Shown piece by piece: positions 1 through 6,925 of a stretch of DNA of 22,106 bases (position 1 is the first letter of the stretch; each line of letters opens with the position of its first letter). The notes below the pieces were generated by a model, which did no database searches, was not told the DNA's origin, and saw only the letters and a list, made by a program, of their open reading frames with translations. Source of the stretch: Myxococcales bacterium (GTDB taxonomy: Bacteria; Myxococcota; Myxococcia; Myxococcales; Myxococcaceae); assembly GCA_003153055.1 (NCBI GenBank), contig PMBV01000061.1, positions 11,817 to 33,922 on the forward strand, in the 5' to 3' direction. The position numbers were made by a program, and so were the translations under genes.

Positions 1-2
1 AA

Positions 3-137
3 TCAGTACTCCGTGATGACAGGGCTGTGAACCCACGCGTCCTCGAGGTCGCGACGACCCTTCAGCGCGTGCGGAAAGGTCAGCGGCGGGAGGTCACGGA
101 GTGTGCAATAGACGTTGATCAGCACAGGAGTCTCCAT
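3..137 (-). CDS. Possible small protein, 44 residues, no known family
   Basis: A complete short reading frame runs on the minus strand from an ATG at 137 to a TGA at 3-5. The peptide begins METPVLINVY and ends SPVITEY. Roughly three quarters of its third codon positions are G or C, like the neighbouring genes. It lies directly downstream of, and in the same frame as, the 159-residue protein gene: only seven sense codons separate that gene's TGA from this ATG. No clear Shine-Dalgarno motif precedes the ATG. It could be the last gene of a small minus-strand operon, a former C-terminal extension cut off by a stop codon, or chance. I do not recognise a family. Confidence 0.4.
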   Translation of the reverse strand: METPVLINVYCTLRDLPPLTFPHALKGRRDLEDAWVHSPVITEY

Positions 138-158
138 CGAGTTACGGCGCGGCGAGAT

Positions 159-638
159 TCACTTGAGCTCGACCCGCGAGAGCAAGTCTTCCAGCTCACC
201 TCGGAGCTCGACCTTCGTCATGACCGAGGTGTCGACGTGAAGCTCGTAGGCCACGCCTTCGAGCAGAATGACTCGAAGGAGGTAGGTGTCGCCGCCTTCG
301 CAGCTTCCCCCAAAGGTCAGTTGAGGCGGCCGAACCCCACGACGGGTGAGCGAGGTCACACCCCGCACCTCGTCGGCGGTGCAGCCGTGGTTGCCGCGCC
401 ACGCGCCCAGATAGCCGTCGAGCGTGCGCCGCTTCGTCGGGGTGAGCTCGACCACTCGTCGCCAGACCTTCCCCACGCGGACCGACCGCTGCGTTGCCGA
501 GCAGTGTCCGAAGAAGGCGTCGCTCTCGTAACGGTCGACCGTGGCGTCGTCGAACCCAGAGGCGATGGTGAGCGCGCGGAGCTCGAGGGCCGTGCCTCCG
601 TCGGAGCTCGAGAGGAGGAGCGTAAGGAGCAGACGCAT
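159..638 (-). CDS. Small exported protein of unknown function
   Basis: The 159-residue product starts with MRLLLTLLL, a short hydrophobic stretch that could be a minimal signal peptide, though its positive N-terminus and length are marginal. The rest is polar, with two cysteines (in FGHCSA and GNHGCT) and a third in GGSCEGG, and no motif I recognise. An AAGGAG-like ribosome site lies about 10 bases upstream of the ATG at 638. It follows the SpoIIAA/STAS-like gene on the same strand after 57 bases, so co-transcription is likely. The plus-strand frame across this segment is a high-GC shadow. Function is unknown; periplasmic or secreted location is inferred from the N-terminus only. Confidence 0.6.
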   Translation of the reverse strand: MRLLLTLLLSSSDGGTALELRALTIASGFDDATVDRYESDAFFGHCSATQRSVRVGKVWRRVVELTPTKRRTLDGYLGAWRGNHGCTADEVRGVTSLTRRGVRPPQLTFGGSCEGGDTYLLRVILLEGVAYELHVDTSVMTKVELRGELEDLLSRVELK

Positions 639-695
639 GGAGCCGAGTCTCCTTCACCTCGTCACCCAAGGCCATGGCCGTCGGCCCGAGGCCTC

Positions 696-1127
696 TCAGT
701 CTCCCTTCTGCATCGCTCCGTGCCCGCGCTCTCCAGATGGGCCTGTCGCGGCGGCGGGAGCATCGAGTCGCTCGCGGGCCCAGCCGAGCGCCTCAGCTTC
801 GCTCTCGAAAGCGGTCACCGCCATGGTCACTCGCCGGAGCTTGTTGGCGACCGAGAAGCCGTGAGCCGCGGTTCGCACCACCATCGAAGGAGACGCGATG
901 GCCATCGCACTCAACCGAGGCGCCAGGCGCTTGGTGACGTCCATCCAGAAGACGGGCACCGCCTTGTCCACTCCGGCCGCCTGCTTGACCGTGAAGACCA
1001 GCGCCACCGGGCCGAGCTCCACCGCCTGCTCGAGCGCGATGACAAGGTCCTTCTGGAGCTCGGGCCTCATGTCCGCCTCGGTCTTGTACACGACGTGAAA
1101 CAGACCTCTTTGAGGCTGTGAGTACAT
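696..1127 (-). CDS. SpoIIAA/STAS-SEC14-like protein
   Basis: The product has 143 residues. About residues 36-120 have the layout of small SpoIIAA-like (STAS/SEC14) proteins: hydrophobic strands (VALVFTV, AVPVFWMDV), a helix with a small-residue loop (LAPRLSAMAIASPSMVVRTAAHGF), then a final strand and helix (VTMAVTAFESEAEALGWARERL) matching the familiar 'F.tEeeAlaWL' ending. The last 20 residues are a Gly/Ala-rich tail. There is no signal peptide or membrane segment, so it should be cytoplasmic. Family members are usually small stand-alone proteins whose ligand is mostly unknown. The ATG at 1127 has only a weak G-rich ribosome site. The family assignment is from fold pattern, not a search. Confidence 0.6.
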   Translation of the reverse strand: MYSQPQRGLFHVVYKTEADMRPELQKDLVIALEQAVELGPVALVFTVKQAAGVDKAVPVFWMDVTKRLAPRLSAMAIASPSMVVRTAAHGFSVANKLRRVTMAVTAFESEAEALGWARERLDAPAAATGPSGERGHGAMQKGD

Positions 1128-1197
1128 TGCCCCCTGGAGAGCAAGACCGGGACCAAACCGGACGCCGCCGAAGGGACCGGCCCGGAGCGCTCGGCGT

Positions 1198-1229
1198 GGA
1201 TCAACCGCGAGAGAGAACGCGGTCGATCC
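1198..1229 (-). terminator. Inverted repeat downstream of the PEGA gene, possible terminator
   Basis: Twelve-base arms at 1198-1209 and 1218-1229 pair with one mismatch around an eight-base purine loop (AGAGAGAA). The hairpin lies 66 bases past the stop of the PEGA gene, between two minus-strand genes. There is no run of T on the minus-strand exit side, so it is not a textbook intrinsic terminator; it could instead stabilise the transcript end. Confidence 0.35.
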
Positions 1230-1295
1230 TCCGGCTTGGTCGGGAGTCTCGTGACACCGAGCCAGTCGCGGGTGACCCGGCGGTGCGGGACTGAC

Positions 1296-3005
1296 TCAGA
1301 AGCCCACGCCGAGGCCGACCGTCACGCCGGGGAACAAGAGGCCGACATCGAACGGGTTTTTCCCCACCACGCCCTGCTGCGAGAAGAGCAGCGGGTTGAA
1401 GTGCAGGTCGCCTCCGATGGTGATGAAGACCCAATCGAGGATGTTGACGGCCACCGACGCCCGGGCCGTGGGAAACAAGAGGCCCCACAACCCGACGTCG
1501 AAGGCCCAGTGCACCCGCACCCGGTCGATGGCGAGGCTGCCCAGCGCCGAGCCCCAACCGAAGAAGAGGTCCACCGTGGGGAAGCCCCCGAGGAAGAGGC
1601 CGGTGGGGCTCGTCTTGAGATACAGGTTGGCCGGTACGTTGACCGGCGGCGAGGTCTTGATGGCGGCGGCGAAGTGGAAGATGTGGCCCCAGGAGTCGTA
1701 GCGAAGGCCTCCTCCAAAGTGCGGTGCCTCCTGGGTGACGTTGTAGACGCTCCACACCAAGGTGTCGTACTCGCCCATGAGGCTCACCACCGACATCGCG
1801 CGCCGGCCGCCCACCGGAATGTCCACGGTGCGCGAGGCCTCTTGCTCGAGCTCGACCGGGTGCTCCTTCGGCTCCGAGGTGCCCACGTCGGTGGCGGCGA
1901 TGACGCCAGTGCAGACCGGGAGCTCACCGCGGTAAGGCAGAGAGCCCCAGCGCTGGCCGTCGACCAGCAGCGTGCCGCGCACCGGCTCACCGAAGGGGTC
2001 GACGGCGCGCACCACGACTGGCACCGTCATGCCCTTCTCGCCGATCTCCGCGCAGAGCACGCCCCGCTGAACCCGCGGCCGGGTCGCCTGCACCAGCGCG
2101 GTGACGTCCTCCGAGCGCGCAGCCGCGGCGCGCACCACGGCGAGCTTCACCGAGGGGCTGACCGCCTCGTCGGCCACCAGGGCGAGATCCTCCCTCGGTG
2201 GCGCAGGCGGCGGCGGCAACGCCGGCGACTTGGGCGGTGCCGGTGGAGCCGCGGGGCCGGCGCTCGACTCGGGCTCCAGCGCCACCGAGACCCGGGTGGG
2301 CGACGACGGCCGGACCTCGAAGGCCAGCGCTTGCGAGCGGTAGCCAGCGTGCGAGGCGATGCCCCAGTGCGAGCCGACCGACAGCTCGAGGGCCGTGGGG
2401 CTCACCCCGGCGTCGTTTCCATCGATGCTCAGCCCTGTACCCGGGGGCGTGACCTCGAAGGCGACCCTCACGGGCAGAGGCTCGAGCTTCAGCTCCACGG
2501 TGGAGTGGGCTCCCGCGCTGAGCTCCACCTGCCGGTGCGCCGGTCGATAGCCGCTGAGCGCCACGGCTACCTCGTGCACGCCAGCGTCCGTCGACGCCGT
2601 GAAGGGGGTGACGCCCGTGGCCACGCCGTCGAGCTCGCCCTGTGCGCCGTCGGGCTCGGTGGTGACGGTCAACTTGGCCGGCAGCGCCGTCAGCTTGAGC
2701 TCGATTCGCTGCGTCTTCCCGGCCTTCACGGTGATGGTGGTGTCGAGGCGGGCGAAGCCGTCGCGGGTGAGGGTCACCCGATGGCGCCCGGGCGACAGCT
2801 TGGTCGACACCGGGGTGACGCCAGCCAGGGCCTTCTCATCGACCTCGACCGAGGCGCCCGGTGGCGCGCTCGTCAGGCGCACGTCTACGCCGGCGGGCTG
2901 CTTTGGCGCGGCGATCGCCGAGAAGGCCACCCAGAGGGCGACGCCGGCAATGAGGCACCTGTTGGTTCGACGGTTGCGGAGGGACGCCCACCAGGAGCTC
3001 GCCAT
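1296..3005 (-). CDS. PEGA-repeat envelope protein with C-terminal barrel-like domain
   Basis: The 569-residue product starts at the ATG at 3005; a TTG two codons upstream is also possible. A basic N-terminus (RNRRTNR) and hydrophobic segment (CLIAGVALWVAFSAIAA) form a signal peptide. Three PEGA-type repeats follow at about residues 41-106, 110-175 and 180-245, each with the pattern 'tsPpGA.v.vDg...G.TP......G.H.v.....GY'. A Pro/Ala linker (about 246-272) leads to a roughly 120-residue region with conserved-looking DPFGEPVRG, then a C-terminal half rich in alternating hydrophobic strands ending LGVGF, as in small outer-membrane barrels. PEGA domains are surface or periplasmic Ig-like modules. 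No operon partner is evident. Outer-membrane placement is inferred. Confidence 0.75.
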   Translation of the reverse strand: MASSWWASLRNRRTNRCLIAGVALWVAFSAIAAPKQPAGVDVRLTSAPPGASVEVDEKALAGVTPVSTKLSPGRHRVTLTRDGFARLDTTITVKAGKTQRIELKLTALPAKLTVTTEPDGAQGELDGVATGVTPFTASTDAGVHEVAVALSGYRPAHRQVELSAGAHSTVELKLEPLPVRVAFEVTPPGTGLSIDGNDAGVSPTALELSVGSHWGIASHAGYRSQALAFEVRPSSPTRVSVALEPESSAGPAAPPAPPKSPALPPPPAPPREDLALVADEAVSPSVKLAVVRAAAARSEDVTALVQATRPRVQRGVLCAEIGEKGMTVPVVVRAVDPFGEPVRGTLLVDGQRWGSLPYRGELPVCTGVIAATDVGTSEPKEHPVELEQEASRTVDIPVGGRRAMSVVSLMGEYDTLVWSVYNVTQEAPHFGGGLRYDSWGHIFHFAAAIKTSPPVNVPANLYLKTSPTGLFLGGFPTVDLFFGWGSALGSLAIDRVRVHWAFDVGLWGLLFPTARASVAVNILDWVFITIGGDLHFNPLLFSQQGVVGKNPFDVGLLFPGVTVGLGVGF

Positions 3006-3125
3006 GTGCAAGCGATAGCCGATCTTTCAAGAAGAGTTCAGGCCAAAGCACACGTCACGGTCCCTCATCTGTCAAGCCTTGATCGGCCTGGTGGCGGGCA
3101 CCACGGCACCTGAGACCCGGGCCTC

Positions 3126-3542
3126 CTATGTCACGTCGCCCCAGTCGTCTGACGGGTCGGGCCGCCATTCTTGCTTCTCGGCCTCGAGCGTGGTGGCGCC
3201 CTTGCGAGCCTCGGCGATCAGCGCAGCCCAGGCGGTGGGGAGCGAAGGCACCGGGGCCTCGCCAGCGATCGAGGGACTCCACGGCACCGGGCCGTCGGCC
3301 AGCAACACCCCATGGGTCGCCTGGGCCAGCGCCGAAGCGAAGCGCCGGAGCACATCGCCCCTGATGAGCCGGGCGCTCACCGTCACCACGGCCCGCGGAG
3401 CGAAGCCCACCAGTTCGGCCACCGTCTGGAACGTCGGGTCTTCTTCAGCTCTGTGGGCGAGGCCCACGTAGGGGGGAGGCGCCGGGAGTGACGGCCTCTT
3501 TCGACAGGCGACGTGCCAGGTCTCGAGCGTTGCGTGTTCCAT
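3126..3542 (-). CDS. Hypothetical 138-residue cytoplasmic protein
   Basis: The start is well supported: GGAGGTGA sits six bases before the ATG at 3542. The product begins MEHATLETWHVACRKRPSLP, has a central strand-helix segment (GFAPRAVVTVSARLIRGDVLRRFASALAQATHGVLLADG) typical of a small alpha/beta fold, and ends in an acidic tail (DPSDDWGDVT). There is no signal peptide or membrane segment. The arrangement resembles short single-domain proteins that myxobacteria encode beside toxin-immunity or polymorphic loci, but no toxin partner is visible here and I do not recognise the family. It is divergent from the PilZ gene across a 137-base gap. Confidence 0.65.
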   Translation of the reverse strand: MEHATLETWHVACRKRPSLPAPPPYVGLAHRAEEDPTFQTVAELVGFAPRAVVTVSARLIRGDVLRRFASALAQATHGVLLADGPVPWSPSIAGEAPVPSLPTAWAALIAEARKGATTLEAEKQEWRPDPSDDWGDVT

Positions 3543-3621
3543 GCGTCACCTCCGGCATTTCCCCCAAAGAATGACACGATGCCCGCGGGGATGTGAGACC
3601 TGAACGGTCGTGCAGGTCACC

Positions 3622-3650
3622 TTGACCAGCGGGCTCAGGCCCCCTTACAT
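3622..3650 (+). promoter_or_regulatory. Candidate promoter for the PilZ gene
   Basis: TTGACC at 3622-3627 (five of six with TTGACA) is followed after exactly 17 bases by TTACAT at 3645-3650, a weak -10 element (three of six with TATAAT). It lies 30 bases before the PilZ start codon, in the divergent gap. Weak -10 elements are common at vegetative promoters in high-GC bacteria, so this is a suggestion only. Confidence 0.35.
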
Positions 3651-3679
3651 GTTCACCTGTCGGTCGAAAAGGGGGACGC

Positions 3680-4111
3680 ATGTACGATGCATTTGGTGGA
3701 GGCCCACGCGAGAGGGTTCTGCGTCGGCGGTCGCACCACGATGAGGTGCGAAAGTTCTCGCCGTCGTTCGGTGTGCACAAGGGCCTGATTCCCGACCCGA
3801 ACTGGCCACCGGTGGAGTTCCCCGAGGACAACGTCGCCATGCAGCGGCGGTTTCGTCGGGTGCGGTGTGATTTGGTGCTCCACGCCGAAGGTCTGCGGCG
3901 GCGAGTGCCGGGAGATCTCTCCAAGGGCGGGGCGATGGTCCTGTTGCCGCAGATGCTCACCATTCCCGTGGTCACCATCGAGCTCAACGGCAAGCAGGCG
4001 GAGGCCCAGGTGCTCTCGGCCACGCCAGTGGGCCCCCTGTTCGCCCACCATGTTCAGTTCATCGACGAGGCTTCCGGCCACGCTGTATGGAGAGAGCTCA
4101 TCTCTCGCTGA
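3680..4111 (+). CDS. PilZ-domain protein (c-di-GMP binding)
   Basis: The 143-residue product carries both halves of the PilZ c-di-GMP signature: RxxxR at residues 56-60 (RRFRR) and DxSxxG at residues 79-84 (DLSKGG), followed by the strands of the small PilZ barrel (TIPVVTIEL, AQVLSATP, HHVQFID). The first 50 residues are a polar extension with no recognisable domain. PilZ proteins bind cyclic di-GMP and relay it to motility, polysaccharide or transcription targets; the output here is unknown, and with no other domain it would act by protein contact. AGGGGGA lies five bases before the ATG. The globin-hemerythrin gene follows on the same strand after a 100-base gap. Confidence 0.8.
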   Translation: MYDAFGGGPRERVLRRRSHHDEVRKFSPSFGVHKGLIPDPNWPPVEFPEDNVAMQRRFRRVRCDLVLHAEGLRRRVPGDLSKGGAMVLLPQMLTIPVVTIELNGKQAEAQVLSATPVGPLFAHHVQFIDEASGHAVWRELISR

Positions 4112-4211
4112 GTGCTCATTCGAGTATCTGTATTTGAATCAGCCAGACGCTCGGGGGATTTGTTTTGACCCATTCCGCGGCCTCGGTGCTCTGTGGCATT
4201 CAGAGCGCGAA

Positions 4212-5186
4212 ATGTGGACAGCGGATGCGAGAGTGGTCGAGCGGGCGACGAAGCTCAGTGGGCTGTGCCCGGAAGACTGGGCCACCCTGGCCTCATCGCG
4301 CCGGGTGACGTGCGCCTGGAGCCCGGCGGTCGGGGCTCTGTGGCGCAAGGTCGTCTCGTCGTCGGGCGTCCTCGACGAGTCCATTGCCGGGGCACAGCTC
4401 GATGACCTCGAACAGGGAGTAGCCTTCTGGTTCGAGCGACTGGTCTCGAGCGAGAACGAGCAGGAGCTCTGGCGCGAGACCACGTTCCTCGGCCTGTCGC
4501 ACGCGGCCGCGGGTTTCCCCAACGCGGTGCTGCTCGCCTTCCTCAACAGGCTCGGTGGGCTGGTGACGATCAACGCAGCCAAGGCCTTGGCCATCGAGCA
4601 GGCGGTGGCGGTGGGCGCGGCGTTCACGCGCATCGCCGGGGTGGCCATCGCCCTCACGGCTCACGCCCATCACCTCGGCGTCGACTCGGCGGTCGCCCAG
4701 CTCGGCGTCGGACCTCACTTGATGGCGCGCCTGCGCGGCGAGCTCGTGCCCAAGCTCATCGCCAACGGCCAGGGGTCCATCGCGCTGATGAGCTGGAATG
4801 ACTCCCTCGCCAGCGGCGTCGGCGAGCTCGATGGGTGGCACCAGGAGCTCGTCGATCGGCTCGATCGGCTGCACCGGGCCAAGAGCACCGAGCACGGCCC
4901 GGAGCTGGGCCTGGCCCTTCAGGAGCTCGCCGACGGCCTCGTCGAGCAGGCGGCCGTCGAAGAGCGCCTCTACGCCGCCCATGGTGTCCCCGAGCTCGAG
5001 CAGCACCAGCAGCTCCACCGGCAGCTCCTCACTCGGGTGATGGTCTTCGTCGAGCAGTGGAGGACCACCCAGGTGGCCGAGCAGCTCGAGCCCTTCGCCC
5101 GCACGTTCCGAGGCTGGTTCTCGGAGCACCTGCGTGGCGCCGACCGAACGGCTGGGCTGTTTCTCCGCGCCCAAGGGGTGCGATAA
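4212..5186 (+). CDS. Globin-like plus hemerythrin-like fusion protein
   Basis: The 324-residue product has two candidate oxygen- or redox-sensing domains. Residues about 20-155 resemble a sensor globin: 'FERLVSSEN' then LGLSHAAAGFP, where H97 fits the proximal heme ligand of the 'iG..H...G.p' motif, followed by amphipathic helices. Residues about 193-320 are a bacteriohemerythrin-like domain opening with SWNDSLASGVGELD. Its diiron ligands line up as H210, E250, H265, H269, H306 and D311 at normal spacing, but the position of the usual second-helix His is Q246 (EQAAVEE where HFxxEE is typical). No output domain is present. The ATG at 4212 lacks a clear ribosome site; the frame stays open upstream into the PilZ gene, but that stretch has poorer codon use. 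The globin part is less certain than the hemerythrin part. Confidence 0.7.
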   Translation: MWTADARVVERATKLSGLCPEDWATLASSRRVTCAWSPAVGALWRKVVSSSGVLDESIAGAQLDDLEQGVAFWFERLVSSENEQELWRETTFLGLSHAAAGFPNAVLLAFLNRLGGLVTINAAKALAIEQAVAVGAAFTRIAGVAIALTAHAHHLGVDSAVAQLGVGPHLMARLRGELVPKLIANGQGSIALMSWNDSLASGVGELDGWHQELVDRLDRLHRAKSTEHGPELGLALQELADGLVEQAAVEERLYAAHGVPELEQHQQLHRQLLTRVMVFVEQWRTTQVAEQLEPFARTFRGWFSEHLRGADRTAGLFLRAQGVR

Positions 5187-5197
5187 AACCCCTCATC

Positions 5198-5217
5198 TCG
5201 ACTCCCGCACGAGTCGA
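5198..5217 (+). terminator. Stem-loop after the hemerythrin gene
   Basis: A perfect seven-base stem (TCGACTC / GAGTCGA) closes a six-base loop, 11 bases past the stop codon, and is followed by TTGTCCT. A second weaker stem (AGCAC / GTGCT) lies at 5227-5241. The pair could end transcription before the next gene, although no long T run is present. Confidence 0.4.
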
Positions 5218-5257
5218 TTGTCCTGCAGCACTCGCCGTGCTCTAAACCGAAGCGTCA

Positions 5258-6262
5258 ATGTGGTGCGGCCCTGCGATGGCGATGGCGGTGGCGATCGCCG
5301 CAGGTGCGGCGAACCGCGTGGAACCGCTGCGTGTCCTGGTGCTGGTCGACGGTGAAGGTGAGCGCCAGCTCGCCGCCCGCGTCGAGGGGCAGACCACCGA
5401 CCTCGACACCTTCATCATCACGACTGAGGCGCCTGCTGGGCTCTCTCCCGAGGCCAAGGCCGAGCGCGCGCGCGGCGACGGCGTGACCCATCGCGCCGAG
5501 GTGGTGGTGTGGTTTCTCGCCGAGGGAGACGGCTGGGTCGTCAACGTCGCCCACGGAGACGACCGACTCCAACGGAGGGTGGCCGAGTCGTCAGGGGCCT
5601 TGTCGTCCTCGGCGTCGACGGAGGCCGTGGCCCTGGTGGTTCGCACCGCCTTGCGCGGCATCGCCATCGGAGCCCCTCCGCCGCCTCGGACACCGGAGGC
5701 CCCGCCTGTACCGGTGCGCTTCTGGGGAGCGTTGGGCTGGACGGCAGTGCTCGATGGCTCGGGCAATCCAGGTCACCATGGTGGAGAGGCGCGGGCCGGC
5801 GCCGCGGTTGGCTCGTGGCAGGTGCTCCTCGAGCTGGCCTATCAACCTGGCGAGTCCATTCGTTCGGCCGACGCGACCCCGGGTGTTCCAACGACCACCA
5901 TCGCCGTCGACCGCCTGGCCGTGGGCCTGGTCGGGGGCTATGAGCTGCTGAGGGGAAGCTGGTGGCGACTGGGCGCCGAATTCGGTGGTGCCGCTGTCAG
6001 GTATTCCCGGTCAACGACGGAGTTGGCTGACAACTTCAAGGCGACGCCCCCGCGTGCATCGTGGAGTCCCACTCTCAGACCTGCATTCTCATTTTCTGCG
6101 CATCTTGGATGGGCTGTATGGGCGGTGCTGGCCGCGGGAGCTGATGTGGTCTTCGCTCGGCCACAGTTCGAGGTGAACGACGCCGGTGTCTTCAAACATA
6201 TCAGCACCTTATGGGCTGTGGAGCCTCGGGTCTCCCTGACCCTCGTGATCGACGTGCTATGA
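5258..6262 (+). CDS. Exported protein with C-terminal barrel-like domain
   Basis: The 334-residue product begins MWCGPAMAMAVAIAAGAA, a probable signal sequence; ATGs at 5276 and 5282 are alternative starts and no strong ribosome site separates them. Residues about 22-130 form an alpha/beta domain (RVLVLVDGEGE, LDTFIITTEAP, HRAEVVVWFLAEGDGWVVNVA) followed by a short proline-rich linker (APPPPRTPEAPPVP). From about residue 148 to the end, alternating strands with aromatic girdles (RFWGALGWTAVL, WQVLLELAYQP, AVGLVGGYELL, SVTLVIDVL-like ending) suggest an eight-to-ten-strand outer-membrane barrel. This layout, a small domain plus barrel, is frequent in myxobacteria without a known role. It lies 129 bases upstream of the sigma-factor operon and may be transcribed separately. 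Confidence 0.65.
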   Translation: MWCGPAMAMAVAIAAGAANRVEPLRVLVLVDGEGERQLAARVEGQTTDLDTFIITTEAPAGLSPEAKAERARGDGVTHRAEVVVWFLAEGDGWVVNVAHGDDRLQRRVAESSGALSSSASTEAVALVVRTALRGIAIGAPPPPRTPEAPPVPVRFWGALGWTAVLDGSGNPGHHGGEARAGAAVGSWQVLLELAYQPGESIRSADATPGVPTTTIAVDRLAVGLVGGYELLRGSWWRLGAEFGGAAVRYSRSTTELADNFKATPPRASWSPTLRPAFSFSAHLGWAVWAVLAAGADVVFARPQFEVNDAGVFKHISTLWAVEPRVSLTLVIDVL

Positions 6263-6318
6263 CGTTCTGAAGGTGCGCGTGCGTTCACAAATCGTCGATG
6301 TGACTCTTGAAGGGTTGC

Positions 6319-6348
6319 TTGACCCGTATTGCCAACTGTTGTTCTCAA
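6319..6348 (+). promoter_or_regulatory. Weak candidate promoter of the sigma-factor operon
   Basis: TTGACC at 6319-6324 is a good -35 match, with TCTCAA 18 bases further on as a poor -10. It falls in the 129-base gap before the sigma-factor gene and points the right way. No autoregulated ECF-type AAC...CGTC pair was evident at proper spacing. Confidence 0.25.
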
Positions 6349-6391
6349 TGATCGCCAGATGCAGACTTTCACACTCATCCGAGGCCGCGCA

Positions 6392-6925
6392 ATGAGCTCC
6401 GCCGAGGACGCCCGTCTGGCGGCGGTCAAGGGTGATCGCAAGGCCCTCGAGGTCGTGGTCGCCGAGCTGCTGCCTCGGGTGCGAAACCTGGTGCGCTACC
6501 TGGTTCGGGGCGACTCCGACGTCGACGACATCGCCCAAGAGGCCCTGGTGGCCATCATCGGAGGCCTCCCCAGTCACCGCGGTGAAGGGACCCTGACGGC
6601 CTGGGCCGACCGGGTGACGGCCCGAGCCACCTTCGCGTACCTGCGCCGGTCACGGCGGGCACGTTCGCAGGTCGAGAGCGGGGCCGACCTCTCGGTGGTG
6701 CCGGCTCCCGACAGCCCGCCCGACGAATACGCCGCCCGCCGCCACGCCGTGGGCCTGCTCGACCATCTTCCCGACGATCAACGACACGCTCTGGTATTGC
6801 ACCACGTTGTAGGTATGAGTGTGCCTGAGATTGCCACCGTGGTAGGGCTCCCGTTCGAGACTGTCAGGAGCCGTCTTCGCATTGGCATGGGGAAGCTGCG
6901 CGGGCTTCATGGAGGTGGGGAATGA
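6392..6925 (+). CDS. RNA polymerase sigma factor, sigma-70/ECF-type
   Basis: The 177-residue product (ATG at 6392 with GAGG seven bases before it; an ATG at 6359 and a TTG at 6329 are possible earlier starts) has sigma region 2 at about residues 22-92, including the core-binding DVDDIAQEALVAI segment and WADRVTARATFAYLRR, and region 4 at about 118-171, with LPDDQRHALVLHHVVGMSVPEIATVVGLPFETVRSRLRIGMGKLR forming the -35-binding helix-turn-helix (split motif: VPEIA and ETVRSRL). No region 1 or 3 is present. It directs RNA polymerase to a dedicated promoter set. The downstream gene overlaps by four bases (ATGA) and encodes a membrane protein that may act as its anti-sigma factor. Targets are unknown. 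Confidence 0.92.
   Translation: MSSAEDARLAAVKGDRKALEVVVAELLPRVRNLVRYLVRGDSDVDDIAQEALVAIIGGLPSHRGEGTLTAWADRVTARATFAYLRRSRRARSQVESGADLSVVPAPDSPPDEYAARRHAVGLLDHLPDDQRHALVLHHVVGMSVPEIATVVGLPFETVRSRLRIGMGKLRGLHGGGE

Noticed and set aside
27..1121. Long plus-strand open frame opposite the small secreted and STAS-like genes
   Set aside because: Its composition is Arg/His/Glu-rich with no domain logic, it spans two minus-strand genes and their gap, and the minus-strand frames show signal and fold patterns. It is a high-GC shadow.
1236..3113. 625-codon plus-strand frame opposite the PEGA gene
   Set aside because: The minus strand gives three clear PEGA repeats and a signal peptide; the plus frame is low-complexity Arg/His/Gly sequence.
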